Source of the DNA: Metellina segmentata
Lineage: Eukaryota > Arthropoda > Arachnida > Araneae > Tetragnathidae
Reading direction: 5' to 3'
Assembly: GCA_947359465.1 (NCBI GenBank)
Contig: OX375876.1
Span: 69,942,998 to 70,006,997, forward strand
Length of the DNA stretch: 64,000 bases
In this document: positions 23,000-34,870 of the stretch, in pieces
How the letters are laid out: every line of letters starts with the position of its first letter
How positions within the stretch are numbered: position 1 is the first letter of the stretch
Translations under genes and position numbers: made by a program
Notes under the pieces: generated by a model
What the model was told of the DNA's origin: nothing
Databases searched by the model: none
The model's input: only the letters and a program-made list of their open reading frames with translations

Positions 23000-23640
23000 A
23001 GCAGATCAATCATTTTTGCGCCACTCACCAAGTGGTTTCGACAGGACACCTCGTACATCAACATCAGACCAACTTTTCAAGGGACAAGATACCGGACAGC
23101 AAGATGTGATGGTATAAGTGAAATAATACATGCTTCGATAGGGGCATGGTCCCTCACGTGCTGCAATTACACCAACAAGCCTTCTGGGCATACTTTCAAC
23201 AAGGGTTTGATACACAGCTGCATTTGTGTCCATGTCTACTGCAAGAATGTCGCCAGCTCAGCTGTAGATTTCGAACGTGGTTCCATGGTCCGTATGCGTC
23301 GATCTAACTCGTACCACAAATGTTCTATGGGGTTTAGGTCGGGACTCTGAGCAGGCCAGGGAAGACGTCTTACATGCACATCTTGATACCACTGCTTGAC
23401 AGAGACTCCAACAGTGCATGGAGCCATGCAGTCCTTGAAGTAACATTTGTCCATTCCATAAAATTGAGCGTAGGAAGAACCTGATTGTCCAAAATGTTCA
23501 AGTAGGTGGCGACGTTCAATTTACAAGGAACAACATGCATATGTCCCAGGCCATACTACGAAAACCACCTCCAAACAAGTAGTCCGATTGTATGCAAATC
23601 TGGTGGCGTTCAGTCCATTATTGTAGGATAGTGGATTTCA
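23000..23640 (-). pseudogene. Tc1-like transposase fragment (C-terminal half), second family
   Basis: On the minus strand from about 23640 downward, fragments read YGLGHMHVVPCKLNVATYLN, then ILDNQVLPTLNFME. A degenerate second-Asp region follows (FKDCMAPCTV, where this group normally has a DNAP box), then SVKQWYQDVHVRRLPWPAQS, PDLNPIEHLW with the catalytic Glu at about 23323-23325, ELDRRIR, AELATFLQ and, in another frame, VYQTLVESMPRRL...CPY. This is the C-terminal half of a Tc1-type DDE transposase. The N-terminal half with its DNA-binding domain is absent, and I see no terminal inverted repeats. It differs clearly from the copies at 2740 and 28657. Confidence 0.85.
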
Positions 23641-23732
23641 TCCATAAAATCTTATCAGTTTTTCTAAAGGCAAGATGTCTCGAAGATATAAAGAACCAAG
23701 AGGTTTTAGGTAGAGTAAAGTGTAAGAATTAA

Positions 23733-24208
23733 CCCTCCTAGTTATATCAACGAGATATCTTGTCAAACAAGATCTGACCAATTTTGCTAATGATAACATA
23801 TGTTTTCATCAGGATATCGTCACTCCAATTGGAAAAGGTATTGTATCTAAAAGTTGTATTTTCAGGACATCAAAACAACTAATCGTTTTGCTTATGATTA
23901 GTTCCTATTTTGTTATATTCACATGGTTGGAACTTTCATTGGATCAGTTGTTGACATAAGAGATTTTGCCACAAGGTGGAAATCACAAAAGGCCACATAT
24001 AGCAACAATGAAAGAATAAATAGAATTTTTGAAACAAGACCTTCAGCACTTTGGGTGACGATATATACTGTCGAATTATATGACGACGATCAAGATTTGG
24101 TCAGATTACTTCTACTGACGAGATGTCTTGCCCGTGTGCCCCACCGTCAAAAACTGCTAATGGTTTTATTAATAACGAAATAACTGGTCCTGACAGCCAC
24201 CAAGAGGG
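23733..24208. mobile_element. TTAA-flanked piggyBac-type MITE (476 bp), family P, copy 1
   Basis: TTAA occurs on both sides (23729-23732 and 24209-24212). The ends are inverted repeats starting CCCT: CCCTCCTAGT on the left and, read inward from the right, CCCTCTTGGTGGCTGTC. The interior carries motifs that recur in all copies: CGAGATATCTTGTC, AAGATCTGACCAATTT and, near the right end, GACGAGATGTCTTG. No transposase is encoded. TTAA targets and CCCT-type ends are characteristic of piggyBac elements. Confidence 0.75.
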
Positions 24209-24212
24209 TTAA

Positions 24213-24969
24213 AAGAAACTTTACAATGCGTGATCAAAACAAACATCTTGTTTATACTCCTGAAACCTATAGATAACCACAGCATAAGTTTGTCCCCCTA
24301 AAAGTCAATTTTTACTTAACGGTCAATAAAATAAAAAAATACCATCGATTTTTTCAATAAAAAATGTCGCACCTCATTTTTCGGAGAACAGAAAAGTACA
24401 TTCCACTGTCTTGTCATTCTCTTTCCCGTGATTCCAGTTTTGACAGTGGTGTGCACAAAAATAACCATCCTGCTGATTGATGATACAATGAGGCTTAATG
24501 CAGCAGTCAAGAAAAATACTGGCGCAGGACTTAACAAGAGCTTCGGCTTTTTCGCTTTCTTTTTTCACGGTTTTTTGTTTCGGCTTTCCCTTCTTCGTTT
24601 TCGTGTCACTGATGAATCACCAGTCATTCATCATAATTTTTTCGTTTCACCGGTGGCACTGTCTATTAGCTCGGTTATTGTTCGTAATACTAGTTAAGGG
24701 AATTTGTAGATAGTGATAAAAGTGAAGGGTCTCTCCGTTTATACTGAACTTAATTTGATGTGTAAACGAATGGATGGTGATTGTTAACCTATCCACCCTT
24801 TCAATAAAATGGGAGCTTTCTGAATGGCCTTCTGGGTTTTGAGGGTGTGGAGTTTTAATTCGTTTCGTAGGTGTTTTATTTGGTATCGATCTCGAAACTC
24901 TTTTTGTGTCATTTTTTAGACATTGATCACTTGTGCCAGGAAAAGTGATTCAGGTGAGGCTAGAGAAAT
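24213..24969. other. Spacer, nothing recognised
   Basis: There are several overlapping short open frames on both strands (for example 24428-24697), but none has a recognisable domain and they shadow each other. There are no repeat termini. Confidence 0.4.
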
Positions 24970-25085
24970 GAAATGACGCCAGGGAGCCTGACGCGGGCTA
25001 TTGGCAACGGTGCGGGATCACCCCGAAGGGAAGGTTCCAAGGCCAACATCTTGTAAATTTGAATCACGGACAAAGGACGAGCTCA
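24970..25085 (-). repeat. Dispersed repeat family D, copy 2
   Basis: In minus orientation it reads GTGATTCAAATTTACAAGAT, GTTGGCCTTGGAACCTTCCC, then GATCCCGCACCGTTGCCAAT. These blocks match 26128-26258 and 20232-20358 in the same order. It is GC-richer than its flanks. Confidence 0.55.
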
Positions 25086-25278
25086 ACATTTATGTGTTGA
25101 TACTCACTTTAGCAAACTTCCACATCATCCAACGTGAGAAAATTTGAAACAGCCACGACATATTTAAGGTGCTCCATCCCCCACGTTCACAACGATTTTG
25201 TTAAATGAGCAACCCTCCAGTTGCTAATTCTCTAGTCTTCCAGACAGGCTCTCAAGGTCTATGATTCAGGTGAATCTA

Positions 25279-25511
<233 letters not shown>

Positions 25512-25534
25512 AAATATAAAGCATACCTGTATCG

Positions 25535-25687
25535 CCGAGCTCGAAATACCCGGGTGCACAGGTGCACTGTGCACATGAAAATAAAATTGTGCACCTAATT
25601 TTTTCCCGCTAGGCACACCTGTGCACCTAATTTAAAAACTTAGGTGCACCTTGTGCACCTGTATTAAAAAATATATTTCGAGGCCTG
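25535..25687. mobile_element. Short hAT-type MITE (153 bp), deletion derivative of the 3390-3928 family
   Basis: The 8-bp duplication CTGTATCG flanks it at 25527-25534 and 25688-25695. Its first ~80 bases and last ~70 bases match the outer parts of the 539-bp element at 3390-3928, with the middle ~390 bp missing. The right end reads inward CAGGCCTCGAAATA. The left end has CCGAGCTCGAAATA, so its first bases have mutated. Its right-hand neighbourhood holds nothing recognisable up to 26120. Confidence 0.9.
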
Positions 25688-26127
25688 CTGTATCGGATGT
25701 TCATGTGTGGCCTGTCTTATAATTAAAACCGTTTTTAATAAGTAATATTGAATAAATGGCTTAAAACATTATTTGCGTTTAATGTATTCCTTATAATAGG
25801 CATTTTGACTAAGCAGGCGTGACAACTAAGTAGATGATATTTATTCATATAAAAGCTTATATTTAAATTTATGTTCATACCACTAGTTTTTGTTTATAAC
25901 GGTACAGTTTATTTCTTTTGGGGTGATGAAAGTTTTAATTGAAGACGCTGTCAGTATAGGCAGTACTGAAATGTGTGTTTTCGAATATATTTTTAATTTG
26001 TGGTCTGTCGAAGCAAAAATTACTTTTAGCTAACATTATGGAATGTTTGCCGACTGGCTCCAGAAACATATAAAAAATGCTTGTTTTGATCACACGCTGA
26101 AATTTTTTTGAAATTATTATATTATAG

Positions 26128-26258
26128 AAGTCATCCGATTGTGATTCAAGATTCCGAGGCTTTGTTCTCGGATCTTTCCCTTCAGTGTTGATCCCGTACC
26201 GTCGCCAATATCTATTTGTGTTGCTCTAGTGTGACGTTAATGACTACCTTCCTATTAC
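26128..26258 (+). repeat. Dispersed repeat family D, copy 3
   Basis: It contains TTGTGATTCAAGATTCCGAG, then CTCGGATCTTTCCCTTCAGT, GATCCCGTACCGTCGCCAAT and TGCTCTAGTGTGACGTTAAT, in the same order as copies 1 and 2. Confidence 0.55.
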
Positions 26259-28422
26259 AATTTACGCCATCTTAAGCACTGATAAAATGTTGTTCACATC
26301 GTGTACTAGATTTTAAAGATTAAAAGTTATAATGATAATTATATATCTTGAAATCTAAGATTGTGGTTTAATTTTTTGAGTGATCAAGTTCTATAAAAAT
26401 ACTTTTTCTTGCAGAACTTGAATTATAGCATTCATGACGTAGTGAAATTTATCTTGTATGATCATAAATTGTTTCAGCAAAAAACTAGAGAGAATTTAGT
26501 CTCAGATTTACATGCGCTCAAAGTGTTTTTAGTTTCCATAACAACCATGTAGACCGAACATGAACATCATTCACGTCAAAACCAAAGAAAATGTTTTGAA
26601 CCAAAACCTATTTACAATGGAAAGACTAATGTCCGTGGACAATTTATCATGAACCATATGGCATTTATTAGTTTAGTTGCAAGTTTCTTTTTTGAAAAGT
26701 GATACAATATTATATTTACTTCGGAAATAATTCCACACACACAATTATGTGGTTATCGAACAAACCGCTAAAGTATCACTCTTATAGTTAACACCACGAA
26801 ACTACCCACGAACAATTTGTTCGTTTTTACTACATCAATCATAAATATTAAACTAAAAGAAATACTAGAACACATTAGATTTATTTTTTTAATATTGTTG
26901 TTGATTGTCAATTTTATATGATGGGGTTTGCAAATGAAGTAACTTTTGTTTGAGCTAGTCACATGATTTTTACTAAAGCAATACTGCTTAGTTCATGAAT
27001 AAAGTTGAACATATTTAGAAACATTGAATAAATCTCAAAATGTCATGGGATTAGATTTATTAGTGAGCACTATATTGTAATTCCGGAATCAGTCAACAGT
27101 AAAAATATCGTTTGTAGTTTCACAAAATAGAAATTCAATAAAAAAGTATAATTTTAATGTTGAGATCATATAAGTATATTTAGATATAAAAGGTGGATAA
27201 TTTTATATAGGAGAGTGAGATAGGCATACTATTGAGAAAATCGGCTCATGTCAATTCGGGAAACAAATTATAATATTCAGTTCAATAGTACGTTTTCAAA
27301 CTACAATGGAATTATAATTTACCAATTTAAATATTCAATAACATCACATATCCATTTTAGTCGAATTATAATCTTTCCAAGCATATCAGATAGAATGTAC
27401 TGCATAGAGAAATTTTTGGGTTCTTAGATTCTCTTAAAATACCATAATTGCAATGTTCTTTAATTACAGTTATAATGTGAACGATTTCCTGAAGCTCAAG
27501 CTTTCTAAAAAGTAAGCATGCCGCAGTATGTCCAAATATGGCCATTGCGCCATAAAATCCACAAATCAATTGACCTAGTTCACTCTACTATTAATGAAAA
27601 TTATCTATGATTCACGGGAGTACCTTTTATCGGAGTATAAGGTATCCCCATGTATAAGGTATTTTATCGGTATTTATATACAATATAATTTTTTCTAGAA
27701 ACAGCTTGTTTTAACATTTCTTCGGATGACGTAATCCTAAGTAAGCAAACTGAAAATGTGTTCACAGAAGTCTAAAAAAGGTATCACCAAAGTATTATTT
27801 GTTTTTGAATAATTTATTGCCAATATAAATACCCAATATGTATTTCTACAGAAATTTGAAATGCCATCACTGACATATGTCAGAGAAAGACCATGCACTC
27901 TTCCATTAGAAAACGAAACTACAATATGGTCTAGTCAATACATTTTACTTCTAAACGTACATAAGTGTTCCAAAGCAGTAACAAACAACTGAAATATAGG
28001 CTCAAAAAATATGCATGTCATATATATATATACACAATATACATCCGAGTGTTAGGTACTGTGCCATCTTACACATCGTTCTATCTGTACCTCATTTAAA
28101 TATTAATCAAATTGTTAAATTTTCCTAATTACCACATGGTTTGTAGAGAACACACATATTGTACATCTCTATGAACAAGATTTTAGAATTGGGAATGAAG
28201 CTAAACACATTGTTAATGTTCATTGAACACTCTATGAACGAAGCTTTAAGGTAAACATAAATACAATTTAAATAAAATCTCACATTTAAGAATTAATGAA
28301 ACAAAACAATAAAGCACTGAGATGAAGAATAAATCCATCAAAACTAAATATTTCTTGTCTACAAAGTTTTCTCCAGGGGCTTACCTGATCCATTAACGAA
28401 AACGCTCATTCGTCTGACGAAA
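26259..28422. other. AT-rich spacer
   Basis: There is no recognisable protein, RNA gene or repeat terminus. A short phrase about TATAAGGTA(T) is repeated near 27640-27665, and a short TA run lies at 28019-28033. Confidence 0.45.
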
Positions 28423-28424
28423 TA

Positions 28425-29831
28425 CACTCATTGCCATAAAAATTTGCGAACCAAGAAATAACTGTGGGATCGTGACGAAACTTGGCATGAAGGTACATGT
28501 CGGCCAGATATGCAAATGATTAGATATGCAGCGTGATTGCGCATTGCGTAATGCCACTAAAAGACGTTGAACTTCGTTCTCCTTGGAGTATAAAACAGGT
28601 AAGCAGAGCTTGTTTGAGTGTACTTAATCTTTGGCAAAGGAAACGCTGACGTAGACATGACGTTACGCCGCCATTAAAGACAATATGAGCAACTGTCAGA
28701 GTTTGAGAGGGGAAGAATCATCAGGATGATGAAAACTGGGTGGTCAGCTCGGCGAGTAGCTCGTCAAGTAGGCCATTCTGATTTTACTGTGAGGAGTTGT
28801 TGGGACCAGTGGACAGAAGAGACGTCATTTACACGGCGACCAGGCTCAGGACGCGATCGACAGACCAGTCATCGAGAAGACCGTCACATCATACGAAACG
28901 CACGCGTAGAACAAACTGCCTCATTGACCGCTATACAGACACAGACAGAACCTTCACTACGGGCCCCTGTGTCTTCCCGAACCATCGCAAGGCGCCTGGC
29001 TGAAGGACATCTGGTAGCGCGGCGCCCATTTCGTGTGCTGCCAACTACAGCCACCCACCAACGCCTCCGTTTGGAGTGGTGTCGCGCAAGACGGGATTGG
29101 ACTACAACGGAATGGAACCAGGTCGCCTTCAGCGACAAATCTAGATTCAATTTGAGCAGTGGTGACTATCGTGTTCGTTTGTGGAGGCCTCGTGGTGAAC
29201 GCCTCAATCCTGCCTTCTCTTTACAGCGACACACCGCTCACACAGCTGGCGTGATGGTATGGGGTGCCATTGCTTACGATAGACGGTAACCCCTAATATT
29301 GACCCATGGCACAATGACAGCTCAGCGGTACGTCCGTGACATTTTTCAGCCACATGTAATGGCACTCATGGCAGGTCTCCCAGGAGCCATTTTTCAACAA
29401 GACAATGCTCGGCCACACACAGCAAGGATGTCACAAGACTGCTTCCGCCACATTACCACCCTTCCCTGGCCTGCTCGATCCTCAAATTTGTCACCAATCG
29501 AGCATATCTGAGATCATTTGGCGTGTCAAGTTGGATACCCTACGAGTTTGGTCGAACTAGAGGCGCGTTTACAGCAACTGTGGAACGAGATGTCTTCGGA
29601 CATCATACGGAACTTGTATGCCTCCTCGTATCGCATCGTGCATTCGCGCTAGAGGGGGTCCAACAGAGTACTAAAACTTCCGTTCATTTGTACTTTTTTC
29701 TGCAATAAAAATTATTCTTTTTCTTTGATTTTCTAATCTTTTACTTATATAAAAGTAGTACTTACATATGTAAAATTTCGTTCAATTTTGACGACTTTTT
29801 CGGGGTACGCAAATTTTTATGGCAATGAGTG
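28425..29831 (+). mobile_element. Tc1-like DNA transposon with matching terminal inverted repeats (1407 bp)
   Basis: TA dinucleotides flank the element at 28423-28424 and 29832-29833. The outer 24 bases of the two ends are perfect inverted repeats beginning CACTCATTGCCATAAAAATT. The interior is occupied by one transposase reading frame on the plus strand. Length, TA target and CA...TG termini all fit a complete Tc1 element. This is the best preserved transposon in the window, although its gene is broken. Confidence 0.95.
28657..29674 (+). pseudogene. Tc1-like transposase, nearly full length, inactivated by stops
   Basis: A single frame from ATG 28657 reads through an early TAA (28675-28677), then YEQLSEFERGRIIRMMKTGW and SARRVARQVGHSDFTV, the first helix-turn-helix. 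A second DNA-binding part (SSRTIARRLAEGHL) follows. The catalytic triad is intact: Asp in AFSDKSRF (29134-29136), Asp in FQQDNARPH (29401-29403) and Glu in SPIEHI (29500-29502). Further stops lie at 29287-29289 (TAA after IAYDRR) and 29509-29511 (TGA where the family has Trp). A one-base shift near 29630-29645 moves the C-terminus RGGPTEY-stop (29672-29674) into another frame. About 339 codons is a normal family length. Confidence 0.95.
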
Positions 29832-29833
29832 TA

Positions 29834-31209
29834 TTTATTCAAGAAAAATTCAATATTATAAAACAAAAATGGCGAAGTTTATTAAAATTTGCAGTTGAAA
29901 TCCTTTGATCTCTAAGAATCAATCTAATAATTAATCATTTAAATTATTAAGTCGGAATAATAAAGTTTTGTTCAGAAAATATGCTAATGCTATTTAAAGA
30001 AGCACTAGATATTTCATGATCAAAAACTATCACAAAAACTAGTGTGCACAATGTTTTAGGAAAGTTATAGAAATGAGAAAAACTCATGTAAAATATGCAT
30101 TACTATCAACTTTAGTTATGCATACTTTATAGCTTTGTTACTGCTGTGATTGGTCGTATTTTGATGCGGTTTATTTATGTAGTTTTCCAGTGTATAAAGT
30201 ACTATTAAATAATATTTTTACCAATGCATTTTCAAAACTTGAAAATCGTTATAACCTCTTGTGAAATCAAAAAAAGTTGCTGATTATCTAAACACTTGTA
30301 AAAAAAGACTAAGAAATTGATAGCAAGTGTAAAAGAATCGCAAAGTATTGCTGTCACGGATTCCTAATGAATAAATCATCTTCTTTAAATGAAAGAAATC
30401 AACTCAACTTAAAAGCTATTAACTTACCCTACTTTTAGTTTTATTAACTTGTTTGTTAACCAGAGTTAAATGTATCTTAAAATAAAAGAAATTATCTGAG
30501 AGCGTTTGTTTTAAGAGTCTGAGCACTACTATTATCAAGCGCTGATCAAATAATATTTTATTCAAGAGGCCTCAAAGTCAAACATTTCCTGAGGAAGTCG
30601 CTTATCGAAAACAGATAAATCTCAAAGAAGTTTTTATACTAAGTCAAAATATAACCAATATGACCATTACTTAAGGGAGACCCAAACACAAAATTTCGAG
30701 AAAAAAAATTCAAAAGGTGTTTTTTGGATTATTGGATAAAACGATGCATCATATATTCAACAGCAAATGGACAAAATTTTGAAGGAAAATGCTAACATCT
30801 GTTTTTTAACGTTTATTTGATCTTCTAACTACATAATCGACTGCCAACTATTTTATCACATGCAATTTTTATTGGTTTCGGTTTCCATGAAAACTTCCAT
30901 TTATTCAACATTATAACATAATGTATCTACCGATGATAATCCCAAACATTTTAAATGCCTTTAAGGTGTAGAGTTCTGCTGTTTGTATCAATCGGCGAAA
31001 GCTAAATGGCAAAATCCAGGTCCTCATGTAAAACATGTGGTGACCCCATTGAAAGAAACACATTGTAAAAAATAGCGTTAAATTTCGTTCGAAAGAAAAT
31101 AGTTGTAAGAAAAAAGGTGTTACATATAGTGCTGGGCTCTTTTAAAATAGTGCTGATTCAATAAAATATATTATTTCAGTTCATTAGAGACAAGAAATGT
31201 GTAATTCTT

Positions 31210-31211
<2 letters not shown>
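29834..31211. other. AT-rich spacer
   Basis: No recognisable gene. TTAAGGGAGACCC at 30673-30685 resembles the end of a TTAA element, but no partner end was found. Confidence 0.45.

Positions 31212-31278
<67 letters not shown>
31212..31278. repeat. (TA)n microsatellite
   Basis: Uninterrupted alternating TA of about 67 bp. Confidence 0.98.
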
Positions 31279-31282
<4 letters not shown>

Positions 31283-31380
31283 ATTGTATAAGTAAACCAA
31301 TTCACATGTATTGAACTTTCACAATTAGAACAGAGAATTACAGCACCAGTATCGGACAGTTAGATTCCTGTGTAACTATA

Positions 31381-32157
31381 CAGGGGTTGGAAAAAAATAA
31401 GGAGAAATATAAAAAAAATGTAACCTCGCCTAATATTGTGTAAGAAAACCGTTGGCACTCAAAACAGCTTGCAGTCTTCTCAGAATGGATAAATACAGTT
31501 CATATATGCTTGACAAGTGAATTTTTTGCTTTTCTTACAGCAAAACAGTGATAAATTCATTTAACGATGATGGCGGTGGACAACGATCACGCATTTTCCT
31601 CTCCAATGTATCACTCAAAGATTCAATAATATAGAGGTCTGGTGACTGTGTGGGTCAGGGGATATTTGATAAAACATCCTCGTGCTTAGAAAGCCAGTTC
31701 TAGACGATGTAAGCTGTGTGAACAGAGGCTTTGTCGTCGTGGAAAACACTATCACCATTGGAGAACAATGTTTATACCATGGGATGGACTTGATCAGCCA
31801 AAATATTCCAAGACGTATCCTGAGCCGTATAATCCTTGACCTTAATGTGCCCTTGCAGAGTAATCATGGGTTCCACAGAAAACCACGATATGGCTACCCA
31901 AACCATCACAGAACCCCACCATGTCACTCTTGGCAACAAGTAGTCTGTATTATAGGCTTGGGATGACGTTGTCCAGACATAAATTCGCCCAGAAGTGGGA
32001 AACAGTGTGAAACAAGTTTCATCCGACCAAATTACTGTCTTCCATTACGCCATAGCCCAGGATATAATCCTCTGATGGCAATACTCGTTTATATATTTTC
32101 TGCAACCTGTAGCATTTCATGCGAGACTTCCATCCAGTTTGGATATTCATGACCTAT
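31381..32157 (-). pseudogene. Tc1-like transposase fragment, third family, with one element end
   Basis: On the minus strand, pieces read WSDETCFTLFPTSGRIYVW is not in one frame, but SHFWANLCLDNVIPSL and MVWVAISWFSVEPMITL are recognisable. Then come VFHDDKASVHTA with the second catalytic Asp, PTQSPDLYIIESL with the catalytic Glu, and PPPSSLNEFITVLL. The 3' end of the element is CAGGGGTTGG at 31381, preceded by TA (31379-31380), a typical Tc1 terminus. The N-terminal half and the other terminus are missing, cut off where the Tigger-type MITE starts at 32159. Many stops and shifts are present. Confidence 0.75.
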
Positions 32158-32158
32158 A

Positions 32159-32580
32159 CAGTACAAAGTCAAAAATCCGGAATCTTCCAGACTTCGGCCA
32201 TTTCGGATTATTTGTATTCTTTGTCAAAATAAACCTGAATCTAACCCTCCTTACCGCGTGAATTTTAAGTTTGCAATAGTAAAATAGCAGATATATAGAT
32301 AGGAATAATTTTTTTTAAGGAAAAGAAAAAAACTTTTTAATACAGTTATTTGTTTTTTGATGACTTTTTACTTGCAAATCTTTTTCTGTGTGGTATTTAT
32401 TCTGGACATCTTAGTTATTTTGCGTTGTTTCATCAATTAGGTTCAGGTTTAACTCCTTGTTCTTTAAAAATTGTCGGAAAGATTGAAAAAATCAAAAAAC
32501 CAAAAAAGCACTTATTAGAAAAGCGGCCGGATTTTGGTCAATTCCGAATTTCGGACCTCCGGATATGGGAATTTGTACTG
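32159..32580. mobile_element. Tigger/pogo-type MITE (422 bp)
   Basis: Both ends begin CAGTACAAA when read inward (left CAGTACAAAGTCAAAAATCC, right CAGTACAAATTCCCATATCC). TA flanks both sides (32157-32158 and 32581-32582). Both ends also share CCGGA and CGGAAT/CGGAAA phrases further in. No transposase is present. The 87-codon frame at 32350-32613 crosses the right boundary and is not a gene. Confidence 0.85.
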
Positions 32581-32636
32581 TATAATGTTTCTCTAAATTT
32601 TTTAAATCAATAGATGTGGTAATTTAGCAGTTATAT

Positions 32637-32804
32637 GTATTTTGGGGGAAAGCAACATTGCACTACTTGGAATCTTCTGACGATCAGAGGTTTGAAACTT
32701 TAGAACTGATTCCTGCTTCATCTGTTAAAAGTGATGGACACACTGTCCAACATAGAAGTATTGATTCATATTTGATCCTACAAGAACGCAACGATATTGA
32801 ATAG
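32637..32804 (+). other. 55-codon open frame of protein-like composition
   Basis: Immediately right of the MITE a frame reads ATLHYLESSDDQRFETLELI and later HRSIDSYLI before a TAG. The layout, an acidic stretch followed by a short hydrophobic SIDSYL-like tail, is reminiscent of the C-terminus of Tigger/jerky-like transposases, but similarity is weak and I do not claim it. Confidence 0.25.
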
Positions 32805-32889
32805 TTATGAAGCAGATTATTCCTTCATAGTTGATCCTACAAGAACGCAACGATATTGAATAGTTATGAAGCAGATTATTCCTTCATAT
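32772..32889 (+). repeat. Perfect 59-bp tandem duplication
   Basis: The segment beginning TTGATCCTACAAGAACGCAA occurs at 32772-32830 and again at 32831-32889, differing at most at the junction base. It is a recent local duplication that overlaps the end of the 55-codon frame. Confidence 0.95.
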
Positions 32890-33800
32890 CTAATCTGACA
32901 TTAAAAATATATTCGGTGTTGTTAAATGAAACTATGGTAAAGCAAAGAAAGGCGTACGAAAACTATGAAGAACATAGGATTAACCATAAATGTGGTTTCG
33001 ACAAGATATTTCTTTCAAGATCTGGAGATATCCCCTAATGACGAGCTACACTCCAAGGGAATAAATATCCAAGTGGGAAAAACAAATTTGTCCTTAACTA
33101 GAACTGGTAACAGTTTGGAACAGATTCACCAACTGAGGCGGTTACAGGGTCGGTTTAGACGCGTAAATAAACCTTCAGAAGGATTAAGGTCCCCTTAACC
33201 CTTCTCAGTATAGTCCTATCTCCGTAATGGTAAAATGGTCAAAGTTTAAGGAACATTTTCTCAGAAAATTTATGTGTATTGACTGAATTTTTTAGATCGG
33301 TCATGAAGACAGTTTTATACATTTTAACACAGGACTTCTTAAAAGCCTAAAATGAAATTTTAAGATTTTTATTTCTTCAAATCACATTATTTTTTTAAAT
33401 GACCAATTTTCATCTTTTTGTACAATCAAAATGAAGTTTTCTGAGCAGACAGAAAAAATGCATGCGCTAAAATATGTTATAGGGTATGTTACACATTTAA
33501 ACCAATTTTTTTATGTATTTGCTTAAATGAACTTTGAAAAAATGTTCCTTTTATCCAAAAAATACACATTTTGAACGATTGAAAATTAAATCGTAAAATT
33601 AACCAAAAAAATATTTAAAACACTTCTGCTCAATGTATATCCATAAATAATACATCATGTGAGACAGAATCGTATAAACATTTATTAAAATTTATGAAAA
33701 AATAATCGAAATTTTGAAAGATTTCTGTGTATTGGTCTACTTAAAACAAAAATGTGGAGCATGAGTACTATTATTAGTTTGTTATCATCTTGATATTATT
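32890..33800. other. AT-rich spacer
   Basis: No recognisable feature. TTAACCCTTCTC at 33196-33207 resembles the family P end but has no partner end nearby. Confidence 0.4.
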
Positions 33801-34870
33801 CTTTATTAATTGAATCATTTGCACCAGAAAAAAGATCATTCCGTTTTTCTGACCGAGATAACAACTCGAAGAAAACCTACTTTATTTCCCACATCCTTAT
33901 TAAAACCGAGAAACGCACTCATATTCCCACCCCACAGACAACCCCAATGATAAATAATCACGAGCGAACAAACAGCACTCTCTTATTCCCAGAAATTATC
34001 AAACTTTCCAATCCCTGCTGGAAAATTATATTTTCAGTCCCCCGCATGCATTCCATTTCTTTTCGGGCACCGTTATTATTATTGTTTTTCCCCTGCTTCG
34101 CCGGATGTCAGAACCAGTGCGCAAGGGTTAGGAAACATTATCTGGAATATGTTTATTTTCAATCGATCAATGTAATTGAGTTTTTCTTGACGTTTGCTTA
34201 TTCTCAGGAGTGGGAGGGGGGGGGGGCTAACCCGAAAAAAACGAAACAGAAAGCGAAAAAGGGTATGGGTGTGCGAGCGCCGAAATTAAAGGAGTTAAAA
34301 GGATCGATTCTAACGATGAAAATGTGAAGGGGGGGGGGGGGGGCATTTATGCAGTTATGAACCGGGCGGGGCGGTAGTTTTAAGGGGGGTGGAAGCGTTT
34401 CGAGCATGATTTCCTTATTGATTAACGATACAGGAAATACAAATGAATGAGACACCTTACTCTTTTTATCCCGAAGGAGAAGGAATAAAAGGACACCCGG
34501 GTGGAAATAAAAGAAGTGCAGCGGCATTCGGGTATGGGAACGCGAAACAGATGAATGTTAAACCCGAATCGATAGTTGAAACTTAAATAAAGAACCGGAT
34601 ACATGTGCAGTGACTGCTATTGGCTGGGCGCAGTGGTGTGGAAGAGAATTAGAGAGGGAATGACGGGTTTTGGGGTTTGTATGAGGTTGGATTCCGACGG
34701 TGAGTGGAGTCCGATACATATGTGATCGACGACGAAACATTTATTGGTGGGTGATGAATCAGAGAGAGGATTTGTGTCGTATGTGGAAAGAGTTGAGTCT
34801 TTGCCGATTCTTATTAAATAAAGTTGATTGTTTTTTTACGAAATATGCAATCAATCGGGATTCTCCATTT
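33801..34870. other. Purine-rich, GC-richer stretch with two long G runs
   Basis: Runs of G lie at 34212-34226 (one A inside) and 34329-34343. The surrounding sequence is AG-rich on the plus strand. Overlapping short frames on both strands (for example 33947-34327) have no known domain. The composition differs from the flanks, but I see no repeat ends. Guanine runs of this length could form G-quadruplex-like structures. Confidence 0.5.

Noticed and set aside
28884..29150. 88-codon minus-strand frame
   Set aside because: It is a shadow of the Tc1 transposase on the opposite strand.
30673..33199. A large TTAA element from TTAAGGGAGACCC (30673) to GGTCCCCTTAA (33189)
   Set aside because: The terminal bases look inverted, but the sequence immediately inside the two ends does not match and the interval contains unrelated insertions. 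The pairing is probably chance.
33196..33207. TTAACCCTTCTC as a further family P MITE left end
   Set aside because: No internal family P motifs or opposite end follow within 1 kb.
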